NCBI RefSeq assembly: GCF_026262505.1
Contig: NC_067206.1
Span: forward strand, 19,551,319-19,615,318
Direction: 5' to 3'
Origin: Trichomonas vaginalis G3
Taxonomy: Eukaryota > Parabasalia > Trichomonadida > Trichomonadidae
DNA length: 64,000 nt
The notes beneath the pieces are model-generated. The model saw only the letters and a list, made by a program, of their open reading frames with translations. It was not told the origin of the DNA and made no database searches. Of this stretch, positions 1-10,829 are shown in pieces; the stretch's first letter is position 1; every line of letters begins with the position of its first letter. A program made the position numbers and the translations under genes.

Positions 1-76
1 GTTATATGTCTCTAAATGGACACATATTTCTGAATGCTTGGAAGTCAAAAAAATCTGAAACATCTATTCTGTACAT
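1..76 (-). pseudogene. SF3 helicase, N-terminal fragment at the window edge
   Basis: Reading leftward from the ATG at 76, the first codons match the start of the intact helicase at 24,494-25,729. The gene continues outside the window. One extra T near position 6 would shift the frame relative to the intact copy. Confidence 0.7.
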
Positions 77-98
77 TTTTATAAAAATAAAAAAAATA

Positions 99-904
99 TT
101 ATTTTTTTATTCTTGACTTTGTTGTTCCATTTGTTGCATTTGTTGTTCTTGAGCTATTTGTTTGTTGAAGTTGTTCTTGTAGTACAATACTTTCACCAGT
201 TGCATCTTCCAATTCGAAACTTTCTGCCGTCATTGACAAATACATAGGACATAAAAGTTTTACAGGAACAAAGTTTGCGTCAACTAATGTCAACGTTATA
301 CTTGCCAAAGTGTTTGAGTTTCACTAAGGTTGAAAATTCTGCATTCGAATGAACAATAGGCAAACCAGCAGAGAAAGTATTGTTTATACGCATAAGTATC
401 TTTTGGTCATAATAGTTTCTGTCGACATTCGAATACACTTTGAACCTAAGTTTGAAAACATATATAAGATTGTGTACTTAAAGTCAATGGAACAGACATT
501 CCTTGTATGACACCTTTTCCTGTTATAGGAAACTGTTGGTAGTAAAAACCAGAAATAAGTTTTGTATTATAGCTCATATTGTTTATAGTAAACTCAGTCG
601 GACATCCAAACATAATGAAACCTGCTCTAGTTGCAGCACATGTTACATCCGTCCTTAAAGTATTAAATAAGTCAACAAAACCTGTTGTGGGTATATCTGA
701 ATAAGTATCTTCAAAGGAGTATTTTTTACCATTCACAACAATAAAGTCTTCTGGTGTCAAAAGAGCAAAACAGGCTTTAGTCGTCATTGTGTTTAAAGTT
801 AGTTTACAATATCGTCCTTGAGGACTTTGTAAGTTTGTTGTTATAGAATTATATGACTCAGGGTTTTTAGTCGTAATAGTATAAACCACTATGTCTTCTG
901 CCAT
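99..904 (-). pseudogene. Candidate minor capsid protein, frameshifted copy
   Basis: Same gene as 25,759-26,556. Extra or missing bases near 165, 325, 445 and 460-470 split the frame into pieces. The start at 904 (MAEDIVVYTI) and the Gln-rich end are conserved. Most differences are single bases, so sequencing error is possible. Confidence 0.6.
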
Positions 905-908
905 TTAC

Positions 909-1488
909 TTAGCAAAATAAATTTTAATGAAATGTTGTGGTCGTCAAATATTTTTATGACGTCTGGGAAACTATATTTTAAGTTCAACGTTTCACCTCCT
1001 TTCATAACGTATATCTTGTCAATGACATTATATGAAACACCACAGCAACTAACGTCGGTTCTATTTCTTTGATGTTTATATCGTCTGCCTCTGTCAAAGT
1101 TTCAATAGTTCTTTCAAAACTTCATGAGGTGCAATGACATATGAGTTCACTTTTACAGGGTTGTGCTCAACCAAGTTTAACATTATACCTAAAGCTTGAC
1201 AAATCTTCTCCTGAGTTTGAAGTTTGTCTTTCAGTTGTTGGTAGTCGTTTCGAATATCTGCAACAGAACTTAAGTCTCTGCTAACTTCAGGATATGTTGG
1301 TTGTTCTTTTACAGGAACAATTGTTATACCATCTTCGTCCTCGTATGGTTTCCCCACTTCAACATCTCGTCTTTGACATTGACAACAACACTTTGACTGT
1401 TTGTTTGAGTTGGTGAATTTAACTTCACATCTGCCACCGCCATTAAACCTTTTGAAACACTTACGCTTCTATTTTTCGGAAATGACAT
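909..1488 (-). pseudogene. 193-residue protein of unknown function, frameshifted copy
   Basis: Same gene as 26,562-27,143. Small indels near 1,050-1,095 and 1,365 break the frame. The start (MSFPKNRSVS) follows the usual TTTTTA block and diverges from the gene at 1,507. Confidence 0.6.
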
Positions 1489-1506
1489 TTTACTTAGAAT
1501 AAAAAG

Positions 1507-1927
1507 ATGGACGTATTCGAGTATCTCTTCGAATTGAAGCAGAACAAAGTTTACACCACAAAACAATACAAATACATTGACAGAATTGTTCTTTATACAA
1601 ACAATGGTAAATGTTATAGAAATAGCAGTCTTTGCTGAACCAAAATATTTTCATAAAGCAAAGAAAGTTGGTATAACCGAAATGGTGAAAGTTCTTGAAG
1701 CAGACAAAAATATAACAACAAAACTGACCGATATTTCTAAAGGAAAGTTTATAATACAATTTTATGTCAAAACTGGCGTACTGTCAATATTTGACGGAGA
1801 GAAGTCAGTTCAAGAACAACTTACTGACCTGCTGCCAAAATCTGCTCGATGGAAGCTGTCGTTATGCCAATCTGAGGAGCCCCAGCAGGTTTCATCGAAC
1901 GAATCTTCAAAAGAGCATCTTCCGTGA
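1507..1927 (+). pseudogene. Small protein antisense to the capsid gene end, frameshifted copy
   Basis: Same gene as 27,162-27,581. The first 25 codons match, then indels near 1,555 and 1,620 shift the frame; the last 100 residues remain readable. The 3' end overlaps the capsid gene on the other strand by about 107 bases. Confidence 0.5.
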
Positions 1928-3433
1928 AAAGTGCTATTGGTTTTGTAAACTTCATTGCTCTCAGTTCATATGGACCGTCTCTGTCACCAGTATATTGTAT
2001 TTGTACAGTACCAACAGTTGAAATACCACCCATAAAGTCTTCTGAGTCAGCAAATGGAATGCCAAGCCAAAAGTTTGAACGGTCTCCATTTGTATATTGA
2101 GTTTTTTGACTTCCTGTATGAGTCCATACTTTCACATATGGCATAATAGAACTTTGCATTTCAGGGTTAATGGTTGTTGTGAAGTTGTTGTTAAAGTTCA
2201 TAGCATCTAATGTCAAGTTGTATGACCTCATATCCTCAACTGTAGAATATTCTTCTCTTGGATAATATTTGCCATCTATGTTTATATGATATTTAATACC
2301 GGGGTTGTAGAAACAAGAATAGTCATTTATAGTTCGTCTGAACAGTACAAACATAGTATCTGCATGTTTCATTGCAGTTGTTAAAGCAATATCTGTTCTT
2401 GCACCTGCGGTTCCTGGATTTTGGTTTCCAACTTCACCTGCAAAGTCTTTGACAGATATTTGGTGTATAGGGAACATAAGTGGAACTGCAATATATTTGG
2501 CAGCTAAAGCATTTGAAATATCTGGGTCCAACATATAGACTGCAAGTCTGCTTTCTATTCTCTTGCATTCAAATTTTTCGCATGTAAACCTAACTGGGTC
2601 CCAAGCAGTTCCAGCAGCATTGAAATAATACTTTACTTCAGTGTTGAGGTTTGAGAAACCAAAGTCTAAGTCAACTTTGTCTTTGCAAAATTCGGCGAAT
2701 GACGTTTGATTTGCTCCCTTTACGTCTGTAAGAGTGAATGGGTCTTGCGTTGGTGCAATGACTAAGTTATTTTTGCTTGGAGTAAGTTCAATAGAAATTT
2801 TTTCCTGCCCAGTTTGGCAAGTATCTTAAAAACCTGAAGATGAGGAAAGATGACAAAGGAACTCTAAGTTTCAGTTTTACTTTAGTGACAGCATTTCCAT
2901 CTGAACCAGAAAGGTTAACATAAACTCCTGGAACGTTAGGGTCAAGTCTTCTTATTTTCTCAATAGTTGCATACTGGTCTGTTTGTTCTCTAGCTTGTGG
3001 TTGTACTGAGTTTCTTTAAAGCGAACCATTCATAGTTTGCCCATGTTACTGTTTGAACTAAGTCAGAGTTAGAATATATCTTATATCCCATGAAAACTTC
3101 TGGAGCATATTGGTATCCGACATAGAAAATTCCATTGCAACCTTTCTTGTCAGACAACTTGGCAGAAGGTTTTATTTCAATGTCTTGTTCCACGTATAAG
3201 AAAGAGTTGTCAATAGAAATTATATGAAACCTGTCGCAAGCAATATCTACTGTTGTTGAAGAACCTTCTCCAAACTCACCTACGTTTCCATAAGAAACAG
3301 CAGTTGTATATTCGTAAGTTCCAGGAACTATTTCTGACCTTCTAATGGCATTGTCGCATTCGTTATACCATTCGGAAACATTTCCATTCATAGCATCCAA
3401 AACTGTTGGCGTTATATTCTGAGCGGCGTACAT
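1821..3433 (-). pseudogene. Major capsid protein, frameshifted copy
   Basis: Twin of the intact capsid gene at 27,475-29,085. One extra T near 2,800 and one near 3,015 split it into three frames. The N-terminal 130 and C-terminal 240 residues read without change. Confidence 0.7.
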
Positions 3434-3465
3434 TTCATATGAGTAAAAATATAGAATAGTTGGAT

Positions 3466-6400
3466 TTATATGTCATAATAGAACCCACTCCGACCAAGCT
3501 TTACTTTCTTCCTGACTGAGTTTTTAACTCTTCTTTTTCCTTCATTGCCCTCTGCTTCAAGTTGTTGCATCTTTGCCTCATGTTCACCTAGTATGTTGTA
3601 AATTTCCCATGTCCTTTTTGCCTTTGGGCTCTGGTCGCCCATCTCAGGTAACCTATATCCTAGAAAGATTTTGTCATAGTTTGTATTTGAGTCTTCGCGT
3701 ATTGTTTGCATGACTCTTTCCTGAGTTTCCGGTTCAAGCGCTTCAAACAGTGCCTGTCCATATGGAATAAGCTCGTTTCCAAATATATGTTTTTGTAGCC
3801 ATTCTGGTTTTCTTTCCATGTTACCAACTATATCTTTTGTGAATGGGAAAGCTTTTACCCAATCTTTCAGTCTTGCGTCGTTTATTTCTGTAGTTGGTTT
3901 TATTTTGTCAAGGAACATGTTTTTCAATACTAACATTTCATTTGGTACTGTCCATTTGAGTTTTCTTAAATATTCATCCCTTCTCGATTCATCGTCTGCA
4001 AAGTAAGTTTTTATGACATTTTGTAAACTTTCGTTTGCAAGGTCATGTACAATAGGTTCTCTTCCTTCTCTCTCCCTAACTGTCTTTCTAAACTCTTCAC
4101 CAAATATACCATCTCTATGGTTCTGTGTAGTTCTTTGAGATAAATGTTCTAGAACGTCAGGTGTTATATTTCCATCAGCCATGTTCATTTCATACTGGTC
4201 CAAAATATCTGCATGTTTCATATCTTTCAATGGCATTAAAGCCGCGCTTAAAATACCAGCTATATCTGGTTCACCATTGACTTCCATTGCGTCTACAACT
4301 TCTTGGAATTGTGGTTGTAAGTTTATGAACCACCTATCCGGATTAGCTTTATGACCCCATCTCATTGTAGTTCCATCGTCTGCAGAAACAAAAGTAGGTT
4401 TGTTTCCATCTTGGTTAGGTTCTGAATGAACTTTAAACAATGTTTCATTTCTATATGTTTTCTTGAAATTTAACCTTTTATTTTCACCGAGTTCATCCAA
4501 AGATTGAACGTTAAATGCTCGTAAGTAAAAAGGGTTGTTGTATTTGTGTACATTTTTTTTCAGTTCTTCCATTCTATGCTGGATATTTTCATCTGATGTT
4601 GGAGTCTTTTGTATGTCGGCAAACATTTTTCGATATTCTTCTACTATGTCAGCCGAATTTTTTTTAGACTCTTGGAAATATTCCATATTCTCCGCATACT
4701 CTTGTTGAGGGTCAAGATTTTTCGGCTGTTCCAAATCTTCATCTAGTTCTGTGAAGTTAGTTTCCAAAGGAAGGACTTGTTCGTTTCCTTCAGGCTCTTC
4801 TAGCTGTTGTTGCTGAACTATTTCTTCCATGTCTGGTTGTATCTGAACTTCTTCCTGTGGAGTTTCTTGTACCTCATCTGCTGGCATTTCATATATTCCG
4901 AGACCGTTTTCAACAATTTCCCTATCTACGTCATCCGCATTCATAAGCTTTTGTTCTTTCGTTCCGTCTCTATTTTTTACGCGTTTCATGACGAAAGTTG
5001 AATTGTCATTTAGCTCTGACATCAAATATCTCGGAGTAAATTCATCCATGTCATTTGGATGATATGCTATTAAATCATATCCCTTAGCGAGCTTGTATTT
5101 TCCAGGTTTGAGATTATATCCGTTTTGGTGCTGAGCCATAAAGCTAAATAGGTTCGGGTCAGTATTTCCATCCTTGAACTTTCCAATAGCTTCTTTATAT
5201 CTGTCACTAAAGTCAACAGTATCTGGGAAACCACACTCTTCTTTAAGCATTTTTAAGAATTCTTGGTTTCCTTGTTCTCTACTTCTTTTATGTCCTTGCT
5301 CTGTTTGTGGTTGTTGTTGTGCAGGGTTTTGAACTGTTGGTTGCTGTGCTGGTTGTTGTGTTGGTTGTTGTGCTGGTTGTGGAGGTGGTTGTTGTGCATG
5401 CCTGTGTCTGTGTCCATGTGACGATGTAAATGTTCTAGGTAGTCCTGGTGCAGGTGCTTCTCTTGGAGGGTTTGGTGGTATATAAGTTCCACCAGCTGGC
5501 ACATATGTTCCATCTGCAGCGTAATGTCCTACCTGACTTTTCGTTTTTAAGAAAGCATTTACTAGGTCTGTTTTGGTCTGTTGTAACTCTTTTTCTTGAC
5601 TTTTCACAACAGTTGCTCTAACGGCGTCATAGGCACTTTGAACTGCCTGTCTCGTTGCTGCATCTGTTATTTTCGTCATATTTTGTGCTACTTCTCTTAA
5701 CTCGTTGTCGAAACCTTCAGACTTCAGTTTCTTTCCAGATGAGAAGTCGTTCACTTGTTTCACCTTACTATGAAGAGCTTCGAAGGCGTTCTTAAAGTCA
5801 GCATTTGTTAAAGCTTCATTTGAACTGTCTTCATCCGCTTGTATTTTTGTCCTTATTGACCCTATAAGTTGGGCTGCTTTAGCGTTGGCTTGGGCATCTA
5901 ACCAGTCATTATTAGCTTTTATATATTCTGCGCTTTTCATTGCCTTTTGCATGGCTGCGTCGTTATTTTTACTTTCTTGTGCTAAGTTTTCATACTGTAC
6001 GGTTTGGTTTTGCAACTGTAAAAGTTTTTCTGCCTTTACATTTGCTTCAACTTCTTTTTTATACTCATCGCTATCCATATATGTCTTCAGGGCTTTTTGT
6101 TTTATCTCTTCATCTTTCAGTACTTTATATTGAGTAGTATGGTTTTTCAAATTTACAACATCTTGTTCCATTTTTGCTACTTCTGCTGCTTTTTCTGACA
6201 CTTTTTTCGCATATTCCTCTGTACTTAGTTCTTTCAGTTGTTCTTCTTTCTTCTTTTTCTCTACGTTTAACTCATTGAGTTTCTTTGTGTGTCTGTCATA
6301 TTCTAGTTTCTTTTCGTTTTCACTTATTTGCTTCTGTATGTCTATGTTTGACTTTTTGACATCTGTTATTTGATTTTTGAGTGAACTCAAATTCATTTGA

Positions 6401-6653
6401 CTTTGAGGGTTATAGGCTGTTCCGTCTGCAGCTCCACCATAGCCTGCCATTTTCGCTAAAAGTGCCGCTCTTAAACCTCCACTCTGTGCACCAACAACTC
6501 GGTTTAAAAGCATAGGATTGCTTGACATTTGTTGCAACATAGTGGGTCATTCAGCATTTGTTGTTGCAACTGTTGTTGTGGTGTCAGTTTTACTATTGGA
6601 TGTTTCAATGCTCTCTTCCTCTTACGTATATTCTTACGTAGCTTACGTGGCAT
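3466..6653 (-). pseudogene. 1,062-residue structural candidate, single frameshift
   Basis: Twin of 29,118-32,306. A single missing G near 6,546 separates the first 36 codons (the basic MPRKLRKNIR start) from the remaining 1,024 codons, which are open. A shorter product could start at an internal Met at 6,540. Confidence 0.65.
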
Positions 6654-7089
6654 TTTAAGTGAAGTTAAAAAGCGGTTTTTGACAGATGTTTATATGACAC
6701 TTTTTGTTCAGCACAAAAAACTACTCGGTCAAAGTGTTGTCAGTTTTGTAAAATAACCGTCCTATCTCATTCTATAAGGGGGAAAGTCTTCTCAAAGTAT
6801 ACTTCCTTGGAACGCCTGTAACTTTTCCTGTAGCGACGATAGACCCTTACTTGTCCGGACAAAGCTGTACTATTTTGAGTGCTCTACAAAAAAGTCAACG
6901 GCTACGACTCTCAAAAACCGTTGTGTAAAAAGTTTTACCGTTGGACAAAAAAGTATATATAGAAAACAAAAAACGTTTATAGTTCATTCAATATTTGAGA
7001 TGGAACGGTTTGCCAACGGTAACTATTAAATAAAATAAAAAAATAGAGGGGGTTACCGTTGACGAAAACGGTTTATTTTAAACTTTTCT
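6654..7089. promoter_or_regulatory. Divergent control region with clustered AACGG/CCGTT motifs
   Basis: This 436-bp gap separates two divergent genes (1,062-residue protein leftward, 305-residue protein rightward). It has seven AACGG or CCGTT motifs in both orientations at about 6,898, 6,919, 6,939, 7,004, 7,015, 7,056 and 7,067. AACNG is the core bound by Myb-family proteins, which are expanded in trichomonads, so host Myb control of late genes is a reasonable inference. The twin is at 32,307-32,741. Confidence 0.45.
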
Positions 7090-8007
7090 ATGAGTAGTCC
7101 GAAAAAAACAGTTTATTTTTGTCTAATGGAAGCCAACATTAACAATTCTCAACCGCTAACCAAAGCCAAAGCCCCACAACCTCCAAGAACTGGCACAGCT
7201 GTTAGAATAACCGCCAAAAAGTCTAACAGCGAATTAAGAGAAATTCTTCAACAAATTTGCTCTAAATATCTCAAAGACGCCGAAGAAAACACACAACCAG
7301 ACGCTATATACAATACTCAGTTCTGTGAAGTTCTGAACAAAGCAATTGCTAGTTCAATTGAACTTACTAAGACAATTCCAAGTCCAATTGAGCTTAGCGA
7401 TGTCTTAGTTCAGTATTTTCCAACATTTACTAAGCTTATAATGTTGAGAACTTTATACCAAGTTCGTCAAAATCTTCCTCGTTACATGCAACGGTCATTC
7501 GACAAGAGAATTGCCGAATTCCAAGTCTTTAGTTACGGATATGACCAAGATGAATACATTGACGAGTTCGGAGACAACTGTACAAAATGGTTTGACTGCT
7601 ATACGACTACACAATTTGAATTCGACTTTCTCGAATTCAACGCAGCAACCATTTATATCATTGCTCTTTACCTTTCCGAACAACAACAAGACCTCGCAGA
7701 TGGAGATGTTGTTACTGTCGTCATGGAAACTCCTGAACAATTCGGAAAAAAGAAGTCTCTAATTGCCAAATTTGTTCCAGGACATCAGCTTTTCCAACGC
7801 ACAGAAGTCTTCTGTATTCCTGGAACTAAGTTCTTTGTCAGGAGCGAACTCAAAGAAAGATATAATGTGTCATTCAATTACACATTATATAATGTTTTCG
7901 ACCCAGAAGAAGGCTTCTTCCCAGAAGCAATGGAGGAAGAAGAAGAGGAGGAGGAAACACAAGACTCTATCCAAGAAGAGTCCTCCGAATTCACACCAGA
8001 AGACTAA
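7090..8007 (+). CDS. 305-residue protein with acidic tail, last gene before the right terminus
   Basis: I do not recognise this protein. It begins with a Pro/Lys-rich segment (residues 15-45), has a mixed alpha/beta body, and ends in a highly acidic tail from about residue 280 (a run of Glu). No signal peptide or membrane segment is visible. It is transcribed away from the 1,062-residue gene across a 436-bp regulatory gap and ends about 45 bp before the terminal hairpin. Position next to the capsid block suggests a late or terminus-binding role, but this is only inferred from context. A second Met at residue 13 (7,126) is an alternative start. This copy is intact; the twin at 32,742 has one extra T. 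Confidence 0.7.
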   Translation: MSSPKKTVYFCLMEANINNSQPLTKAKAPQPPRTGTAVRITAKKSNSELREILQQICSKYLKDAEENTQPDAIYNTQFCEVLNKAIASSIELTKTIPSPIELSDVLVQYFPTFTKLIMLRTLYQVRQNLPRYMQRSFDKRIAEFQVFSYGYDQDEYIDEFGDNCTKWFDCYTTTQFEFDFLEFNAATIYIIALYLSEQQQDLADGDVVTVVMETPEQFGKKKSLIAKFVPGHQLFQRTEVFCIPGTKFFVRSELKERYNVSFNYTLYNVFDPEEGFFPEAMEEEEEEEETQDSIQEESSEFTPED

Positions 8008-8049
8008 CAATTTTCCGAATAAAAACCTCATTTTTTACTAAACATCTTC

Positions 8050-8086
8050 GGGGCTAGAAGGGGCGCAGCCCCTGGAAGCCCCACTA

Positions 8087-8117
<31 letters not shown>
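8050..8117 (-). repeat. Right terminal inverted repeat of copy 1
   Basis: A GC-rich hairpin (GGGGCTAGAA, stem GGGGC/GCCCC, TGGAAGCCCC) is followed by ACTACC and a run of 29 T. It is the inverse of the left terminus at 8,771-8,830. The sequence changes to AT-rich spacer at 8,118. Confidence 0.75.
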
Positions 8118-8770
8118 GATAGTACTGTGAAAAATGAAAGGTATTTTAAATTAAAAAAATGAGATTTTGAGATATCTCTAGAATTAAGAATTTATTATGT
8201 ATTTGACTTTTATATAACTATGTGTAAAGGATCTCGATGTCTATATGCTTTAAATAAAATTAAATAAAATGAGATAAAAAATTAAAATGGACAAGAAGAT
8301 ATATGGAAATGTAATTTGTATTGTATTGGTTGTTGGCAAAATGATTTTAATACAGATTTAAGGATTTGGAATGGATTTGAAATTAAATGATTTTAATTCA
8401 AGGAGTAATAAGATTTTGAACTGGTTTTTATTTTGTGAATGTAAACTCCTTCCATAGGATATGTATTAGAAAGATCAATGTCAAACTTTTTGAAAGAATT
8501 GTTTTTTTGTTGAGCGATTTTCTCATAATTAATAATATATTTAAGTTGGCGTATCTTACGCCCTTCCAAAAATATGTATTAGAAAGATAAATTTTAGACT
8601 TTTTGAAAGAATTGTTTTTTTGTTGAGCGATTTTCTCATATTTAATAATATATTTAAGTTGGCGTATCTTACGCCTTTCCAAAAATATGTATTAGAAAGA
8701 TCAATGTCAAACTTTTTGAAAGAATTGTTTTTTTTGTTGAGTGATTTTCTCTCATTTGATAATATATTTA
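8118..8770. repeat. Host-like spacer with a 113-bp tandem repeat
   Basis: AT-rich DNA with no gene. From about 8,453 a 113-bp unit (containing ATGTATTAGAAAGAT and TTAAGTTGGCGTATCTTACG) is repeated about 2.8 times. The last unit is interrupted after ATATATTTA by the A run of the next element. The unit resumes after the composite element at 56,653, showing this repeat is the insertion target. Confidence 0.7.
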
Positions 8771-8830
8771 AAAAAAAAAAAAAAAAAAAAAAGGTAGTGG
8801 GGCTTCCAGGCACTTCGTGCCTTCTAGCCC
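8771..8830 (+). repeat. Left terminal inverted repeat of copy 2
   Basis: A run of 22 A is followed by GGTAGTGGGGCTTCCAGG and a hairpin whose stem is GGCAC/GTGCC, ending CTTCTAGCCC. Against the right terminus the outer stem is the same but the inner stem differs (GGGGC/GCCCC), with pairing kept. A second copy of the hairpin lies at 8,871-8,901. Confidence 0.8.
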
Positions 8831-8870
8831 TGAGGATGATTGATATAATGAAGTTTTTTTTTCTTGGGGT

Positions 8871-8901
8871 GGGCTTCCAGGCACTTCGTGCCTTCTAGCC
8901 C
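8871..8901 (+). repeat. Second subterminal hairpin
   Basis: A second copy of the terminal hairpin (GGGCTTCCAGGCAC, loop TTC, GTGCCTTCTAGCCC) 40 bp inside the terminus. Present at 34,521-34,551 as well, but absent from the right ends and from the outer end at 56,652. Confidence 0.65.
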
Positions 8902-8964
8902 ACATAAATGAAGTTCTTATATACGGGTCTTCCAGGAGCTTTTCACAAATTATATATGTTTTCA

Positions 8965-9215
8965 TGTTTTGTCGAAACTTCTTCGTAAATTTTTGTCAAG
9001 ACTTCTTCGTAAATGTTTTGTCATGATTTCATCGTAAATGTTTTGTCAAGACTTCTTCGTAATGAGCGTAAATGACCAAAAATAATGTTTATGTTAGCAT
9101 GTTAGATCTAACACGTTTTCTAACATGTTTTCTAACATCGTAGAAAACTCATGAATTTCATCGTAAATGTTTTGTCAAGACTTCTTCGTAAATGTTTTGT
9201 CACTTTTCTGTCACT
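8965..9215. promoter_or_regulatory. Repeat-rich leader of the methyltransferase gene with one GTTAGATCTAAC array
   Basis: The region carries about five copies of a CGTAAATGTTTTGTCAAGAC repeat and, at 9,093-9,139, an array GTTAGC, GTTAGATCTAAC (palindrome at 9,101-9,112), then TCTAAC half-sites at 12-bp spacing. The same array recurs in front of the KilA-N, 313-residue and T5orf172 genes, so a shared early regulator is likely. The palindrome contains GATC. Confidence 0.6.
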
Positions 9216-9249
9216 TTTCAGGTAAAAACATTTTTATTATATATATAAA

Positions 9250-10068
9250 ATGAATTTTACAAAACCACCGTTACCCTTCTTTGGAAATAAGAGTAGATGT
9301 AAAGATATTCTATTGAGAGAACTTAAGAAACTACCGAATGGTCTAACATTTGTAGATTTGTTCGGTGGAAGTTTCTATATATCCCATTTGTGCCATACAA
9401 TATTCCCAGACTCAAAGATTATATGCAATGACTTCGACAACTATATGGACCGTCTCAAACATATACCAGACACAAACAATATATTGAAAGAGTTAAAAGA
9501 AAAGATACCTATAGGTAAGATGGAACGTATACCATTAGATAAAAAATATATTGTAGGTGAAGTTTTGAAAAAAGCAGAATATATAGACTGGGATAGTATA
9601 TCTGCTAGACTATTATATAGTGGTTCTATAAGAGTTCATGACATTGAAACACTTATGTCAAAAGTTTTATATCTTAACTATACAAATGTTTTCAAAGAGG
9701 ACATAGAAAAATATATTGAGGGTATAGAGTTTGTGAGATGTCATTGGACAGAGTTGTATGAAAAATATAAAGACAAGGAAAATATTTTCTTTATAGTGGA
9801 CCCGCCGTTCTATAACACATGCGATTTTCAATACCAAGTAGACTGGACTTTGAGAGACTCTTTAGAAACTTTAGACGTTATACATAACCATCCATGCTTT
9901 TACTTTACATCCGATAAAAGTGGTTTGGAAACCGTTATGAGATGGTTAGAGGACATACATGACTATGAGTTTAGATATGACAAGATAGAATATGAGAGAG
10001 GTCCTATAAACCGGAGAAAGTGTCATAACAAAGAAATTTTACTAGTAAGTAAATGTGGTTTGAAATAG
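9250..10068 (+). CDS. D12-class (Dam-like) N6-adenine DNA methyltransferase
   Basis: This enzyme should transfer a methyl group from S-adenosylmethionine to adenine N6 in DNA. Visible motifs: N-terminal PLPFFGNKSR (residues 8-17, the family's substrate/AdoMet loop), FVDLFGG (34-40, motif I), CND (59-61) and catalytic DPPF at 184-187 (motif IV, DPPY in Dam). The length of 272 residues is usual for the family. It is the first gene at the left end, preceded by an array containing GATC. GATC specificity is a guess from family and context. The ATG follows TTTTTATTATATATATAAA. Its last 16 bases overlap the start of a small membrane-protein gene. Confidence 0.88.
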   Translation: MNFTKPPLPFFGNKSRCKDILLRELKKLPNGLTFVDLFGGSFYISHLCHTIFPDSKIICNDFDNYMDRLKHIPDTNNILKELKEKIPIGKMERIPLDKKYIVGEVLKKAEYIDWDSISARLLYSGSIRVHDIETLMSKVLYLNYTNVFKEDIEKYIEGIEFVRCHWTELYEKYKDKENIFFIVDPPFYNTCDFQYQVDWTLRDSLETLDVIHNHPCFYFTSDKSGLETVMRWLEDIHDYEFRYDKIEYERGPINRRKCHNKEILLVSKCGLK

Positions 10069-10184
10069 GACTACTTGTTTTAGGTTTTTTCCATTGTGTC
10101 ATTTATTTATTTGACGTGGCAGAAAAGTACAGAGAATATGAAGATGAACCAATGCCTGCAAATGTTCAGCATATGTACTCGTAA
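10053..10184 (+). CDS. 43-residue single-span membrane protein overlapping the methyltransferase
   Basis: The ATG at 10,053 lies inside the last codons of the methyltransferase in another frame. The product begins MWFEIGLLVLGFFHCVIYLF, a hydrophobic span of about 16 residues from residue 5, followed by a charged tail rich in Glu, Asp and Lys. It has the shape of a small viral membrane protein. The frame is kept in the copy at 35,702 and shifted by one base at 55,345. No function can be assigned; the gene is short, so chance remains possible. Confidence 0.5.
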   Translation: MWFEIGLLVLGFFHCVIYLFDVAEKYREYEDEPMPANVQHMYS

Positions 10185-10207
10185 GAGATATTTTTATCTA
10201 ATATTAA

Positions 10208-10570
10208 ATGGACGCACAGAACTTAGCGAATGCACAGCAACCTGGACAACCAAACCCAGAGAATATTCCAAATGAAGTTAGAATACAAACTGCAATGGCA
10301 AACTATGGTCAAGTGCCAACAGATGTACAAATGCAAACTGCCATGTCAAATGACGCTGCGTTAGGTTTGCCACCATGGTATGCAAATATGAGATGGAAAG
10401 AGTTTTATACAAACCCTGAAGTGGGATATAAACAACTTTATGCAGATGACGCGAACACAGGAGTTGACCCAGAATATGTTTTCTACCAGAGGAGAAACAG
10501 AATGTATGAGCTCCAGTTAAAAAATGCTATGGAACTCAGAAGGAAACGTAAGAGACTAGGTGGACATTAG
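10208..10570 (+). CDS. 120-residue basic-tailed protein, virion candidate
   Basis: Not recognised. The N-terminal third is Asn/Gln/Pro-rich and contains two near-repeats (VRIQTAMANYGQVPTD and VQMQTAMSND). The C-terminus is strongly basic (LRRKRKRLGGH), suggesting contact with nucleic acid. It sits between the methyltransferase and the 80-residue amphipathic protein, with the usual TTTTTA block 11 bases before the ATG. Intact here and at 35,857. Confidence 0.6.
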   Translation: MDAQNLANAQQPGQPNPENIPNEVRIQTAMANYGQVPTDVQMQTAMSNDAALGLPPWYANMRWKEFYTNPEVGYKQLYADDANTGVDPEYVFYQRRNRMYELQLKNAMELRRKRKRLGGH

Positions 10571-10588
10571 ATTTTTACATATAGTAAA

Positions 10589-10824
10589 ATGGGTTTCTTT
10601 GGAAGAATATAAACTTCTTTCGAAATGTGGAAGAGGTATATGGAATGGAATAAAATCTGTCGGAAAGGAATGGACGGAGTCAAAAATATTGGTAAAAGGG
10701 TAGGTCAGTTTTGTTGGTATTATACCTAAAGACCCTGAACCAGAAGAACAAGCTCCTGTTATACAACAGCCTGAACCTGCACACAGTCAAGTTGGCAACC
10801 AAATCCAACACCTCAACCGTATTA
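10589..10824 (+). pseudogene. 80-residue amphipathic MGFFG protein, frameshifted copy
   Basis: Same gene as the intact copies at 36,238-36,480 and 54,698-54,940. Several single-base losses (near 10,609, 10,628, 10,666-10,672) and one gain (near 10,712) destroy the frame. The concentration of homopolymer indels suggests consensus errors. Confidence 0.6.
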
Positions 10825-10829
10825 AAAAA

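Larger units (their letters stand above)
1..8117. mobile_element. Right-hand end of a virus-like element (copy 1, cut by the window edge)
   Basis: This stretch is nearly base-for-base the same as 25,653-33,767. It starts inside the helicase gene and runs through the minor capsid candidate, a 193-residue protein, the capsid protein, the 1,062-residue protein and the 305-residue protein to a terminal hairpin and T run. The left part lies outside the window. It differs from its twin almost only by single-base indels, which break most of its genes; either the copy is decaying or the consensus is poor. Confidence 0.8.

Noticed and set aside
8428-8898. Short frames in the 113-bp repeat spacer
   Set aside because: They read tandem AT-rich repeats and poly-A runs, with no start signal.
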